A stretch of 64,000 nucleotides of DNA from Dioscorea cayenensis subsp. rotundata (GCF_009730915.1 NC_052475.1:30193016-30257015); one strand, 5' to 3'; shown: positions 27,243 through 40,179, numbered from the stretch's first letter. Numbers and translations: made by a program. The notes: generated by a model from the letters alone, not told the origin.

Positions 27243-27629
27243 GAGTAAATTTTTCAGTTGGTCACCAAACTATGTCTTTTTTTCATTTGAGTGTCCAAAC
27301 TTTAATTTGAATCAAAATAGTTACACAAGTTTAATTCTATTTCACTAGCATGTTACCCAAATAATTTTTGCTTATATTTGTTGATGTGGAGGCCGAGATT
27401 TCTCAATCAACATGTCTACATTACCAATGTAAACCATAACATCTCATCTAGCACATAATGATTAAGAAATTCTGACCTCCACATCAATATATAAAGGTTT
27501 AATTTGTGTGGGTGACCTGCCGGTGAAACAAAATCAAAGTTAGATGATCGTTTTGATTCAAATTAAAGGTTTGACACCCAAATGAAAAAAAGAAAACATA
27601 GTTTGGTAACTTACTTAAAAAATTGACTC
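27243..27629. mobile_element. MITE with long terminal inverted repeats, ~387 bp
   Basis: The first ~85 bp (GAGTAAATTTTTCAGTTGG, CACCAAACTATG, ATTTGAATCAAAAT) recur in reverse complement at the right end (ATTTGAATCAAAACGATC, ACCAAACTATG, GAGTCAATTTTTT). A second inner pair, around TGATGTGGAGG and CCTCCACATCA, continues the symmetry, so the whole element can fold on itself. Target duplications are obscured by flanking TA repeats. Long inverted repeats without an obvious short target suggest a Mutator-type MITE. No coding capacity. Confidence 0.75.
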
Positions 27630-28440
27630 CACACGCATATATATATATACTTGTTATTACCCATTAGTTCATTATTAATTAATTTAATAAAACTACTATT
27701 TTTTTAGAATATCTACGAGGTATAAAAATATCATTATTATTGATATATATTTTAAAATATAAATTGATTTTATAAATGATTAAATCTCGAAATATAAAAA
27801 TAAAATCAGTAGACAATAAATGTATATATTTTATATTTATGTACTAATTAATCTATTTTATCTAATATTAAATAATAAAAAATAGGTAATTTTGTTTAAA
27901 AATGTTCATGTGTACATGAAAAGAACTCAATTGTCACTATATATATGTATGGATAATTTTAAGTTTTTTTATAAATATATGCACATCCAAACTTTAAATT
28001 ATTTTTATTGTGTTATAAATTGAATATGTAAAATTAGTTAATCAAATTAATATGACAAAATTTTATAATATAGACATTCCAATTTTTATTTTTTTTTATT
28101 TAAGTTGACAATTCTATATATATATATTTATAAATATGAGCAAGTCATATATCAAGGTCATGCACAAGTATAAAACAAGTAACTCACATATCTTCATCAC
28201 ATGTAAGCAAAAGCTTGAATATGTTTTTTTATTAGGATATAAAAGTTTTATATAAAAGACCCAAAATTAATAGACTAGAATATCATTTATATACAAAGAA
28301 TCATAATTGAATATCATCGGCAAAATATTTTTAATTACTATTTATATTTTATATTAATCCATACACGCAGGAGAAGAAACGATTACTTTCACATGGCAAA
28401 ACTTTTTTTTAGCAAAACGTGCATAATTTTCTGTTATAAT
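27630..28440. other. AT-rich intergenic DNA
   Basis: About 80 percent A+T with no open frame of interest, no RNA gene and no repeat structure that I can delimit. Confidence 0.5.
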
Positions 28441-29358
28441 TAATTAAAACAATTTCACCTTTTTTAATAAACTTTCACCAATTTTCCAATATTCAAAACC
28501 CCATAAATATAAAATAATAATAATAATAAATAAATAAATATCCTGGCCGGCAGTGAAATCCAGTATGATGTGGTGTCTGAAAACCTCAGTCTCTGAACCA
28601 ACACAGTTCTCCGCCTTAATTCCCAAACTCCCGTGGCTTGTCTCAACTTTGTACTCTATAGGTCACCGTGTCCTTATTGTCACCATATGGTAACCAAACT
28701 AACCCGAAAGCTACCCACACAAACACGGTCAACCCGCTCACACGCGACATCCACGCCTCTATTTCCACTGAGACAACGTAGTAACACCAGCAAGGGTATT
28801 TCTGTCACATTATGTTTGTTCTTCACCGTAGATCTACGCCGAGATCCGCTCATATCCAATATCGGACAAATCTCACGGCTATGAATCGATGGCACTTTCG
28901 TTATACTGTGACTATCACAACGGTATTACTGTCAATCACTTGAGCACGTTGCTAGTTGAGTTTCCACCGCATGATTGCGTCAAGATGTGTACTTCTCTGA
29001 TCCCGAAGCAAATGTACGGCGCACAGAAGGCGTATGTTCGTGCGATCGTCAGCACGAGTTATTTCCACACATCTTTCTTTCTTTATATATGTCCGAATCG
29101 GCGGCTTCGCATTCATTGATTCCTATTGAAATACCAAATCCCTAATTTTTTCCCCAATCTCTCTCTACTCTTCGATTTTAATACTCCTTTGAAACCGTAA
29201 TTTTCCTTTATCCGGCTTCCTGGAAGATTCGTGAGCACTGATTTGTGCTATTTAGCTTCCGATCTGCCGATCTAATGCTGATTTCGAGTTGATTTGGCTG
29301 GTGGAGTTGTTTCAGTGTTGATTTCAAGCCTGGGTGCTCTCGTGTTGTAGATTCGTCG
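28441..29358 (+). promoter_or_regulatory. Upstream region and leader of the CAMTA gene
   Basis: Base composition rises sharply from AT-rich to about 45-50 percent GC from 28540 on, marking a promoter and transcribed leader. A pyrimidine-rich stretch (28.13-28.22 kb scale: TTTCTTTCTTTATATATG near 29079, CTCTCTCTACTC near 29160) suggests a start near 29.1 kb. The ATG at 29359 is the first that opens the CG-1 frame. No competing gene is visible. Confidence 0.45.
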
Positions 29359-32300
29359 ATGGCGGATTCACGGAGGCATGGAGCAGTCCCTCAATTAGGT
29401 AAAAATTGTAGTTGGTTTCTTGTGATTAGGGTTTTTTTTTGCTTGGTTGTCTTTGATGTGGAACCGCTCCTTCTGAGGTGATCTTATGGTGTTGTGGTTG
29501 TTGATAAAATAAACGAATGGGACTGGATTTGTGAAAAAAGATCTCTTTTTTCGATTATACTGCAAAATAGCTATGTAGATGTCCATGACGAGCTTACAAG
29601 ACATGCCGTTGACTTCTTGCTAGTGTTCCTTTGATCGATTTCGCTATTGGTTTTAGTGTCAAATTTATTATTACTCTATCTGCTTAAAAATCTTTGAGTT
29701 TGTTTTCGTGTTCTTATATTTTCTTTTTCCTGAAGTTGACTTCCAGTGGAACGAGTCAATCTTCGCTCGACGTGGCTCATGCCTTTCATAATTGTGGAGT
29801 TTTATCCTTTATTTGCAATGGGTTCTGCATAGTTGCTTGCGTTTTGTTATCCATAGTTTCTGGAAGCTAACATTGACATTGTTGTATCTCAGATATTGAG
29901 CAGATTCTTGTGGAAGCCCAGAATCGATGGCTACGCCCTGCTGAAATTTGTGAAATCCTTCGGAACTATCAGAAGTTTCGTATTGCTCCAGAGCCTCCCA
30001 ATAAACCGCGGAGTATGTGCCCTGCTTTAGTTTTTAGCTATTGGCATTTTCTGATTTCATGATTCTACAATTTACTTGTATGATATGTATAAATTAGCAT
30101 GAGCATATATTGGGCAATATCATCCACTTGTGGCAGCATCAAGACAGACATAACAGTGATTTTTTCCCCCTTGAATTATGATTTATTATAAAAATGTAAG
30201 AAGTTTCAATGTATTTGGTTTATTGATTTCTTTTTCTTTTTTTTTTCCTCTAAACAACAAAAAAGAAGAAAAGTAAGAAGCCTTCAAAGGATAAATAGCA
30301 TACACCTGTTTAAGGCTATAGCTGTCAGGAATTGGAAGGGAGGGGAATTGATTAAAGTGAATTATATGGGATGTTTTGTTGAAGAAAAAAAAATGAGAAT
30401 GGACGGACAAGAAGAGATTAGAGATGGGGAGGAATAGAGAATTTGCGGCTGCTCTTGTCAGAGGTAATGAGCATGGCCTTGTTTTCCGTGGACTATGGAG
30501 CAAGTGTGAGTATCAATAACCAGAGAAGCTTCTGGCTTCTGGATCTTTACATAAGGTCTCACAGAATAATTAGCCCGACATTGCTCTTGCTCTGTGAGTC
30601 ATATTTGAGAATTTTTTAATCATTCGTGGTTTTACCCATGCAAGGGATCGTTACTGTTAGGTGGCGAGAGGCTGGGTTTAACGCAGATGCTTCTAGGGAT
30701 GATTTACATAGGATTTTTATATCAATTGCAGGTTCAATGAACTGCTGGTGTAGGCATTTTTGTTCTGCCATTTTATTTTTATTTAATATGTGGACATTTT
30801 CCTGGTGAGTTTTTTTTTTAAATTCCTGTTTTGGTCTCAAGGCAAATGTAGATTTTTGTATAGTAACCTATGGATGACATTTGAAAATGAAAATTGATTT
30901 TTGTGATGGTAAAATTTTAGTTGAAACTATTTTCAAATTTATGCTACTGCAAAGAGTCAATGGTGACAAATTGCTGATTTGACATTCTAACATTGTGTAG
31001 GCGGTTCACTTTTCCTTTTTGATCGGAAGGTACTGAGATACTTCCGGAAGGATGGGCATAATTGGAGGAAGAAAAAAGATGGAAAGACTGTCAAAGAAGC
31101 TCATGAGAGGCTTAAAGTCAGTAAATATAGATTTAATTTTTGTTTTGTTTGAGAATGAATACAAATAAGTCTTCTATATTTTTAAAAAATAATTCGGTTA
31201 TAGGGTGAACAATTACATTGAAGTTTGTATGGTGCAAATTTTAGTTTTAAAAATCCAATCCCTGCAGCTTAAAAATTTCACAGTACATGTTTGATGCTTT
31301 TACTATATTGAGCCTGTTTCCTGACATATTTAAACAGTAACATTAATGTTTAAAGCCATATTCAGGCTGAAAGTGTTGATGTGCTGCACTGTTACTATGC
31401 TCATGGAGAAGAAAATGAAAACTTTCAAAGACGGAGTTATTGGCTACTTGATGAGTAAGTGCAGATATTGTGTTTAACAAGTATGATGAGATGCATATAT
31501 GTTTTTCTACCTCATAGTGGCATGGTTGGTTTAGCTGGTTTAGTATTTGATTATGAAATGAGATGTATACTGTGCTTTTTCTTTATGTGGTGGAAAATAT
31601 TCATGTTCTGTAATTTTTTGCTTTTGCAGGGATCTCATGCACATTGTTCTTGTGCACTATCTTGAAGTCAAGGTTATCATTCAACTTCTGTACTGTCTTC
31701 TCTATTCTTCTGATGATGAAAGCTATCATGATTGAGTCTTGCATATTGTTAATAAGTGTTAATTTTATGCTAGTGCCATTTTTTCAATTAGGTGGATTCA
31801 TGTTGAGGACTTGAAGTCAAGGTTATTAGTTATCATAATCCTCTTTTCCTACTGTAGACCCCCTCGGGGAGACCTGAGAATCATGACCGAGTTTTAGGGA
31901 TTATTTTTTCTTTTGTGTGTGTGTGTGTATTTATCTTGCCTTTCCTTTTTTCCTCCAAGTTTCTTTTATCAAAACTTGGATCTTTGTTTTTGGTTGTCCT
32001 TAGAATCTATTATTTCCTTCTCAGGGTAACAGATCAAACTTTAATAGATCTAGGGATGCTGAAGAACCTGTGCAAAGTGCTCATATAACTACACCAACCA
32101 GTTCTAGTTCTTTCACAAATCAGAACCCATCACCTTCCCGGGCCATGGATGCAGAAAGCCCAATCAGTGCACAAACTTCAGAATATGAAGATGCTGAATC
32201 TGGTAAGGAATAGAGTTTCTGATAGATGAATGATCAATTGTACGCACCAACTATAGAATCACTGATTCATATTCCCGATCATGCATCCTTTCTTCCAGTG

Positions 32301-35300
32301 TATCTAAAGCGAAATTCGATGCAGCAGATAATTGTCAAGCAAGTTCCAGATACCACCCTTTCCCTGCGTTGCAACAGCATGATGATGGACATGTGAGGGA
32401 TGCACACCCCTTGAATCCTTATACTCCAGTTCCATCTTTAGGTAGTTGAAGCAAGCCTTTGTTTCCTCCTTCCTGTTAAGTAATTTTACTTAGAATATGG
32501 TACCTAACTGGAAACTGGGTGTTGTGTTCCAGGTAACCATGAAAGTTTTCAGGGAGCAGCACCTGAATCTGAATTTTATTCGGTTGCTCAAGAGGATATT
32601 ACTAAAGTTTTAGATGAATCAGGCATTGGATTCACATTCACTGGGCCTCGTACTCAATTTGACTTGGCGTCTTGGGAGGATGTCTTCAAACATTCTACTG
32701 CAGGATTCGAGAATACATTTTTCCAACCAATGGCTGGGACAGAAGCTGATATAGGAGGTGGTGTTGCAAACCTAGAGGCCTCACCACTGATGGAACTTCT
32801 CATGGATGATTTGACTACAAGCCAAGTTGATGGTAATAATACTCAAGGCAAAGCAATATGGCAGGTACTATGGCTGGTTACCTTTTTATGTCGGTTCAAA
32901 AATCTCATGAAAATCAGGTTCAAGTTGCTCATACCAAGGCTTAGTTGTTAATGTCCTGTAAGTGATTGGTTTCTTTTGTGTGCTCACTAGTGGTATCAGG
33001 AAGAATCTAAGGTTATGCACTTCAGTAAGAAACCTAGTAATTGTGGTGACACATCAACTTGGTTATTGTTGTCTGCCAAGAAATTATCAATATATGAAAT
33101 TCTTACAGAGGCTTAAAGAGATTGTTATCCTATATTAATGATAATAAGATCAAATTTTAACTAGGCTCCTTTTGAATGGCATGCTTGCTTTCACATTTTT
33201 AGAGGCAGGGCTGGAACATAAAATTTAGTATATGATGACTTCCTTAATAAAAAAGAAAAAAAAAACATAAAAGTAGACTCTCAGATGTCTTAGGCTTGGT
33301 GAATCCTTGGTTTGTACTTTGTTTAGAAGTCAATTCTGTTGCATCCTTTGCTTGTTAGCTTATTGTTGGAAACTGAATTAATCAAGTTGAACTAGTTTGC
33401 ACTTATAGCTCTAAAGGCAGCCTGAAGGGTTTTGCTTTTGCTTTTGTTTGTTCAGTGCCAAATTCATTTGATTTTCTTGCTTCTTGGTTTAACAATGGCT
33501 TATAACGTTTTTATGCAGTTCCCTGAATCTGGAGCTGGTCCATCTGGCACTTCACGAAGTGATGATCTTATGAATGGTCTTTATAGAGAAGGGAATATCG
33601 ATTTACCATCCCTCATAAAGCAGAGATCTCTGGGCCTGTCTAACCCTGAAGAAGGTTTAAAGAAATATGACAGTTTCTCAAAATGGATGAGCAAAGAACT
33701 TGGAGAAGTAGTTGATGCTCAATTAAATTCCAATTCTGATGTTTACTGGGACTCTGTGGAAAGCGGTGGTGTTCTTGAGGATCCATCCAAACAAGAACAA
33801 TTGGATGCATGCTTAATAAGCCCTTCCCTTTCGCAAGATCAGCTTTTCAGCATTATTGACTTCTCTCCAAACTGGTCTTATGGTGATAAAGAAACTGAGG
33901 TATGGAAACTTGTCAAGTCTCTCAAACTACTCATTTACTTTTAATATTTCTTTTTCATGATTAATAGCGGTAATCAAACTTATAGTACAGATACATGTAT
34001 GATTGTAGTTTGGATTGTCATGTGAACTTGTCCTCATCTTTCTGATGGTGTGGCTTTAATTTTTTATTCTTTGTGAATAAGCAGGTTCTAATAACTGGAA
34101 AATTCTTGAGAAGCAGAGATGAGGTGGAAAACTGCAAATGGTCGTGCATGTTTGGGGAAGTAGAAGTGCTAGCAAGTGTTATATCTTTTGATATTCTCCG
34201 TTGTCATGCTCCTAAACATAAATCTGGGAGGGTTCCTTTCTATGTTACTGTATCTAACAGGTTGGCTTGCAGTGAAGTTCGGGAATTTGAATTTCGAGTT
34301 AATCGTGATCGAGCTATGGGTGCTTCAGATCCATACAATAGCAGTGTTGATGGAATAAATTTACAGCGCTTTGAGAGAATGTTATGTCTTGAATCAGTGA
34401 AACCTTCAGAGCTCTTTGACAATAGTGGTGGCATGCCTTATTCAAGCAGTGTAATTGGCTGGCCACCTGTGGAAGTTAGTGATGACTTGAATTGGGCCAA
34501 TAACAAAGAGTTGTACTCTGAAAGCCTGAGGGATGTGTTGATTCAGGAGCCATTGAAGGAGAAGCTGTATGCTTGGCTTCTTTGTAAAGTTGCTGAAGGG
34601 GGCAAAGGTCCTTGTGTTTTAGACAAGGAGGGACTTGGAGTACTTCATTTAGCAGCTGCTCTGGGTTACGATTGGGCTATAGAACCAATAACAAATGCAG
34701 GTGTTAACATCAACTTCCGAGATGTGCATGGGTGGACAGCCCTTCATTGGGCTGCCTTCTGTGGAAGGTACGTGTCTCTAATTTCAGCCTGATTATCTTT
34801 TATATTTCTTGTCACTATTATTTAAAAACTATGGACTTCACATGATATTACAGAGAACGGATGGTTGTTTCCCTTGTTGCCCTGGGTGCTGCTCCAGGTT
34901 TGCTAACAGATCCAACTCCTGAATTTCCTTCTGGGAGAACACCTGCAGATTTAGCATCCGTAAATGGCCACAAAGGGATTTCTGGTTTCCTGGCTGAGGC
35001 TTCCTTAACATCCCAGCTTTCTACCCTTACTTTAAAGGACTCAAGTGGTGTCAATGCAGGGGATGTTTCTGATGTCAAAGCTGTTGAGGATGTTGGAGAA
35101 AAGAATGCTCTGCAGATTTCTTATGAAGATATGCCAGATGGACTCTCAATGAAAGACTCACTGAGTGCTGTAAGGAATGCTGCTCAAGCAGCAGCTCGTA
35201 TCCATCAAGTTTATAGAGTTCATTCATTCCAAAGGAAGAAATTAATTGAATGCGGTGATGATAAGCGTGGATTATCTAATGAACGTGCACTTTCATTTAT

Positions 35301-36811
35301 ATCTGTAAAGTCGGTTAAAACTGGACAGCATGATATGCCTGTGCATGTTGCTGCAATAAGAATACAAAATAAATTTCGAGGATGGAAAGGGAGAAGGGAG
35401 TTCTTGATAACCCGGCAACGGATAGTCAAGATCCAGGTTTATATTCTAATCCTCCTCGAGCATTCTTCTTATGATTTATCTAACCTATATCAAGCCATGA
35501 TGTCTCTATTGTTATTTATTTTCATTTTCTTATATTTGTGCTGTCAACATTGTAATTTACATCTGATACTTTGTTAACTGGTAATGTTTGTGGAAAAGGG
35601 CATGAAGTTGTCTATTGCCGTATTTTTATGGGTTTGCATTTGTCAGCTACTTATGACTTGTGTTTCTTTTAGTGATAACTATATCACATGATTGCTTCCT
35701 CCAAACATAAAGAGAATGGTATCTAAAACAAAGGATCCTAATAATTGTTAAGTTGATATAACATTATCTGTTTTTTTCTTTACACAAATTAGTTACTATA
35801 TGGTGTTGAGGAAGAAAAGACTTCTTTTTCTGAATGACTAGGCTTATTTAACATTATTAGCCAACTTCTGCTTTGTCAAGTCTACTTGAGGGATTCTGAA
35901 TTTAGAGGACTGTTAGTTTAAGAGAATGAGTTAAAATAATGGGGTTTGGGCAAGCTGCCATGATTTTGATATACTGTCTCTGATGATGTCAGGCTCATGT
36001 TCGTGGTCACCAAGTACGGAAACATTATAGACGAATTGTGTGGTCTGTTGGAATTGTGGAGAAAGTTATACTGCGTTGGAGGAGAAAAGGAAGTGGATTG
36101 CGTGGTTTTCGGCCAGAAGGGCAGATTGTGGGCCCTTCTGTGCAAGCACAAGAGGCCAATGATGATTATGACTTCCGGCAAGATGGCAGGAAACAGACTG
36201 AGGCCAGGCTGGAGAAGGCACTTGCTAGGGTGAGATCTATGGTCCAGTATCCAGAAGCAAGAGATCAATACAGGAGATTGATGACCATTGTCACCGAACT
36301 CCAGGATTCCAAGGTAATTCTTCCTCTTTTCGTTTTCTTTTTTGTTTGGCTGGTATCTTATTGAACGTACTTAATGAGCATCTTAATGAATCAGTGGATA
36401 TTTATTTTTCTGCGCATTGATCATGGGAACATTAGTTTTTCATGTATTTTAAAATTTATTTAAAATTCTGATAGTTTGCTCATGGTTTTAGCACAGTAAT
36501 TTTACATAGAACTGATGGTGTCATCATTAGGTTTTACATAGAGCTGATTCAAGTTTCATTAGAAATGCAGCTTTTATCTTTAAGCTAGTTTCTCCTGTCC
36601 ATTGCATGTGTTCCTCTTAGGCCCCAAAATTAGAGGATTATATGGGAAATAATTTTAATCTTTACACCCAAGATTGGTGCAATGACATTTGTCTTTCTAA
36701 AATTCACAGGTCATGCAGGATGATGTAAATGAGTCAGATGCTACTGATGGTGATTTCATGACTGGTCTCGAGGAGCTTTGTGATGATGACACATTAATTC
36801 CTTATGCTTAA
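29359..36811 (+). CDS. CAMTA: Calmodulin-binding transcription activator (CAMTA1/2/3 type)
   Basis: Thirteen exons: 29359-29398, 29893-30012, 31001-31116, 31366-31454, 31630-31672, 32025-32202, 32325-32441, 32533-32864, 33519-33899, 34085-34767, 34854-35436, 35993-36313 and 36710-36811. They join to 1034 aa, nearly the length of Arabidopsis CAMTA3. The CG-1 DNA-binding domain spans about 14-136 (RWLRPAEICEIL, HNWRKKKDGKTVKEAHERLK). A TIG/IPT fold starts near 473, ankyrin repeats run about 640-720, and IQ motifs plus the calmodulin-binding helix lie at about 865-935 (IRIQNKFRGWKGRREF, VEKVILRWRRKG). The family links calcium signals to cold, defence and salicylate genes in the nucleus. For exon 7 the acceptor at 32324 keeps frame; an upstream AG at 32298 does not. 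Confidence 0.94.
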
Positions 36812-37136
36812 TGCTGCCTAGGTTGCTTGGTATTGCTGTCACAGAATGAAAAGCCTCTTGTTGTCCAAATGCTGTTATGTACATACCCCGGTTGTTTGCC
36901 TTTCAAAAATTAGTATGCTTTTATGAATAGCCTACTAATTTAGTGGAATAATCTGACCTTTTGCCGCCAAAGACATTATATTTATATATATATATAGAAT
37001 TATGGTTATATGGAAGAAGTCTGGAAAACCATGTAATGTAATGTAATGCTGTGTGCTTTTTGTTCTTTCCTGGACTCTTTGTAGTTGTAATGTACATTGT
37101 TGTTTTCTGATTATAGAGACTTGGTTGCCGCAGGTT

Positions 37137-37172
<36 letters not shown>

Positions 37173-37606
37173 TAAATATCAAGTGCGAATTTTTTTATCG
37201 CAATAATTTTTGACAGGTTTAATTAAATAAAAGGGATCTTGTGTCCAGTATTTGTTATGTTGGTTATGTATATACACGAATATGGATTCTATGTAGAGAG
37301 TTTGTATGCATTTTTGTGGATTAATTTCTGTGATTCAGATTCAGACGCATCTCACTCTCCCTCACTTTGGTTTTGTATTTGGGTTTGTGTAGATTCTAGA
37401 ATTTGGTTGTTTGGATGATGGTTTCAAGAAGTTTGATATTGATTATTTTATAAGATTTTCATACTATTAAAGATGGTTTATTCGTAAACTTTAAAAAAAT
37501 GAGTGCCCAGTCCTTGTAGTGCGTGCTCCCTCCTACTTATGAGCGCAGCTAGTTTTTGCCTCTCTTTTAATTATTTATTTATTTGAATAAATTCTTCAAC
37601 TCTGTG
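36812..37606. other. CAMTA 3' UTR and intergenic DNA with (TA)n tract
   Basis: The 3' UTR of CAMTA runs to perhaps 37.1 kb. A TA dinucleotide tract lies at 37138-37166. AT-rich DNA follows up to the first repeat unit at 37607. No other gene was seen. Confidence 0.5.
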
Positions 37607-37889
37607 TGTATTTGTGTTAGTTATTTATTTTATTTTATTAGTATATTTTATATACTTTTATTTGCCTAAAAAAGCAGATAATGTTAATCCTTCAATGAGG
37701 ATAGATATGGTTTGAACTAGAATATTTATTTATTTTTATAATATTCTTATAATTCGGATTTCATTCTTTGTGCTGATTAAATATTAAAGATAACGATAAA
37801 TTTTAAAAAAAAATAATATATACAAACTTGTATTATTATAAAATTTAATTAATCACTAATTAACCAAACCATACAAACAACACACCACA

Positions 37890-38198
37890 ATGGCTGCTTC
37901 TTGTTTTCCAAAGGCTGCTGCAGCAGTTGTCTTCGTCGTCATCCTTGTCCTGCAAAATCTCATGGCACCAGCACTGAGTTACAAGATTTCTCCAACAGGC
38001 CAAGTAATGCTTCCTCTCAATGAAAGAGATCGGATTCTTGGTGGAGCACATCCATGTGATGTTCTATCAAGACAGAAGTACTTCAACATATTCTATCAGC
38101 ACTATGGGTACATGGCCACTCTCTCTGAAGAAGATATTGATGTTCTTCTTGGTTTGTATGTCCCTTCTGGCACTTGTCTTGATGTTGTCTACTATTAG
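37890..38198 (+). CDS. Small secreted protein, copy A (unknown family)
   Basis: A 102-aa intronless frame. The first ~31 residues form a clear signal peptide (hydrophobic core AVVFVVILVLQNL, likely cut after APALS). The mature ~71 residues read YKISPTGQVMLPLNERDRIL then HPCDVLSRQKYFNIFYQ and end GTCLDVVYY, with just two Cys that could form one disulphide. It is acidic and aromatic rich with no known domain that I recognise. The gene faces the aspartic protease tail to tail with about 420 bp between stop codons. A near-identical gene sits at the same place in copy B, and synonymous plus conservative changes suggest both are under constraint. An apoplastic role is inferred. Confidence 0.8.
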   Translation: MAASCFPKAAAAVVFVVILVLQNLMAPALSYKISPTGQVMLPLNERDRILGGAHPCDVLSRQKYFNIFYQHYGYMATLSEEDIDVLLGLYVPSGTCLDVVYY

Positions 38199-38466
38199 AC
38201 TATGAAACTATTCATCTTATATTTCTGGAAAATTTTATCTTAGACATTCACATCCCTCGTGGAATTTTGTATTAGGATCATGTATAGTTCTCAATTTGTT
38301 TCAGTTTCTTCTAGTTCAAATCTTCACTTGTGTCTTCATCAATGCATCATCATCATCTACAAATAATCTTTCTGTGGTTTTGGTTCTGTTTGTATTTGTA
38401 CACATCTGATTATTAATGCAGTATCTTGAACATATATAATTGACCTTTGATTTATTTAACACAACC

Positions 38467-38614
38467 TTTTTTTTTTTTTTTGGTTAAAAGAGCTTCTCAG
38501 CAGCTAGGAAACTAACAAGAAAACAAAGCGCCTACAAGGCAACAAAACAGAACAACAGCAGAAACCTAAAACCAAAACCCAGAATTACGAATAGCCATCA
38601 TGAGCCAATTCCGG
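38467..38614 (-). mobile_element. 148-bp retroposed insertion (LINE 3' end or SINE)
   Basis: The segment is absent from copy B. It starts with a T-run on the plus strand, that is, a poly(A) tail on minus, and is flanked by a perfect 15-bp direct repeat TTATTTAACACAACC at 38452-38466 and 38615-38629. The body is a pyrimidine-rich, 3'-UTR-like sequence on the minus strand. Size, tail and target duplication identify LINE-driven retroposition; the parent family is not determined. Insertion occurred after the A/B duplication. Confidence 0.88.
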
Positions 38615-38618
38615 TTAT

Positions 38619-39819
38619 TTAACACAACCTTGGTTTCATGAAAATAAAGTTACCACTGAGATCATAACCAATATTCAAATCCGTCTGGCCTAATGCACCA
38701 AGAACCGAAGGTCCAATATCTCCATTAGGATTAATGGAGAGACACATTATGTAACTGTTTAATTTTGCAAACACTCCTGAGCTATAAAAGGCGATGTCGA
38801 TTCCGGCAAAGTGATAAGTTAAGCTAACTCTTCTTATCTGCCTTTCTGTAGGCCAGTAGCATGTCTGGTATGGATACATGTACTCTTCCACTCGCTTAAC
38901 TCCAATGGCTTTGTCCAGCATTGGTAACATTGAGTAGTAAGCATAGTCGGAAAGGGTTGATAATGCCGTCCCGGAGTCGATAATGAAACCTCCATTGCCA
39001 TCTGATCTTAGATCAAAGTATCTGTCTGGAAGGTCCAGTCTGACATCACCCACACTGATACCTTGCAACTTTACAAAGTAATTGAATTGTCTCCCAGGGA
39101 CATCTAACATTGGTGTTCGTCCTCCAATAAGTTCAGCATTTGAACCAAACTTCATTTCTCCTCTCCCGTCGTTTCTATATAATGGAGGGAAGCAATGTGA
39201 GAATCTTTCGGCTTTCAACTGGTTGATGAATGACAGTGTCCCTCTGCCAAGTCCTAAAAGACCGTCTTCAGTCTGCCGGTTATAACTACCATTACTGTAG
39301 TGGGCACAACCGAAGGTGAAGAAGCTCAAGTTTGCAAACTTTGGCTCATTTGCAAGGGGGATCAGAACAATGTCAATGCCAAGCTCTCCCTTCACTTCTG
39401 TGTCATCTTGATATGTTCTTCGGAAGTTGCAGAATCGATTATCCGAACATGAGAAATCTTCTTCTTTGGTACATACTAAAGAAAGGCAAGGGAACCTATG
39501 ATATGTGAGAGAAGTTGTTTCATCAAATGGAGGATTTTCTTTCTCAGGACATGAGTTGCAAGGTTTGCAGTTAATCCATACAAGATCACTGCCAGTATCA
39601 ATGGAAGCATATCGCTTAACAAGACAAGAACCTATGTGGATAGGCATCAAGTAGGTACCTGTGTCATAACTTATTGGTGAGATGATGTTTAATGGTGTTG
39701 AAGTATGGAGAGAGTGGAGAGTATTTGTGTATCACTGGCAGGATAAAGCCGGTGTTATTCATTGCCATTGAACAAGGGAGGAAAGATGATAGCAATATTG
39801 TTAAGAATTTGATGGCCAT
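38619..39819 (-). pseudogene. Nepenthesin-type aspartic protease, copy A (frame-broken near N-terminus)
   Basis: Same gene as copy B. It starts at the ATG at 39819 (MAIKFLTILLSSFLPCSMAMNN signal region), but a 14-bp deletion near 39688, relative to copy B, shifts the frame before the catalytic domain and leads to an early stop. From GTYLMPIHIGS onward the frame is open again for ~343 aa to the stop at 38619, with both active-site motifs (IDTGSDLVW, IIDSGTALSTL) intact. A product could only arise from the internal ATG at 39647 and would lack a signal peptide. The stop codon TAA lies inside the right target duplication of the retroposed insertion. The first ~250 shared residues differ from copy B at about four positions, the last ~90 at about sixteen. 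Confidence 0.85.
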
Positions 39820-40179
39820 TTTTGTTTTGATTGAATACAGTTTTGATCATTGCTTATAATTTATACAGAGAAACTACAAGTTTTGTGTGATTAAACTACC
39901 ACAATGTTTGTAACTAACTTTTTGGACATAGTATTTGCATTTTTTGTTCCATCAATCTCAAAAATATTCATTTGTATTGATTAGAACAGGTTTGATAATT
40001 ATTTAATTATTTATTTTTTGAATAAAATAATTGTTTATTTTTTAAACAGAAAAACTACTACTTTTGTGTGATTAAACGACCATGATGTTTGTAACAAACT
40101 TTTTGGACATATTATTTGCAATTTTTTTTTCCTCAATTTCAAAAATATTCATTTTTTAGAACTCTTTAAGTACATTGAT

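Noticed and set aside
28735-28755. CGCG core in the CAMTA promoter as a self-binding site
   Set aside because: The ACGCGA core does not fit the usual vCGCGb CAMTA site on either strand.
32299-32324. Upstream acceptor for CAMTA exon 7 at 32298
   Set aside because: It puts a stop into the exon; the acceptor at 32324 keeps frame and gives the expected AESADNCQASS sequence.
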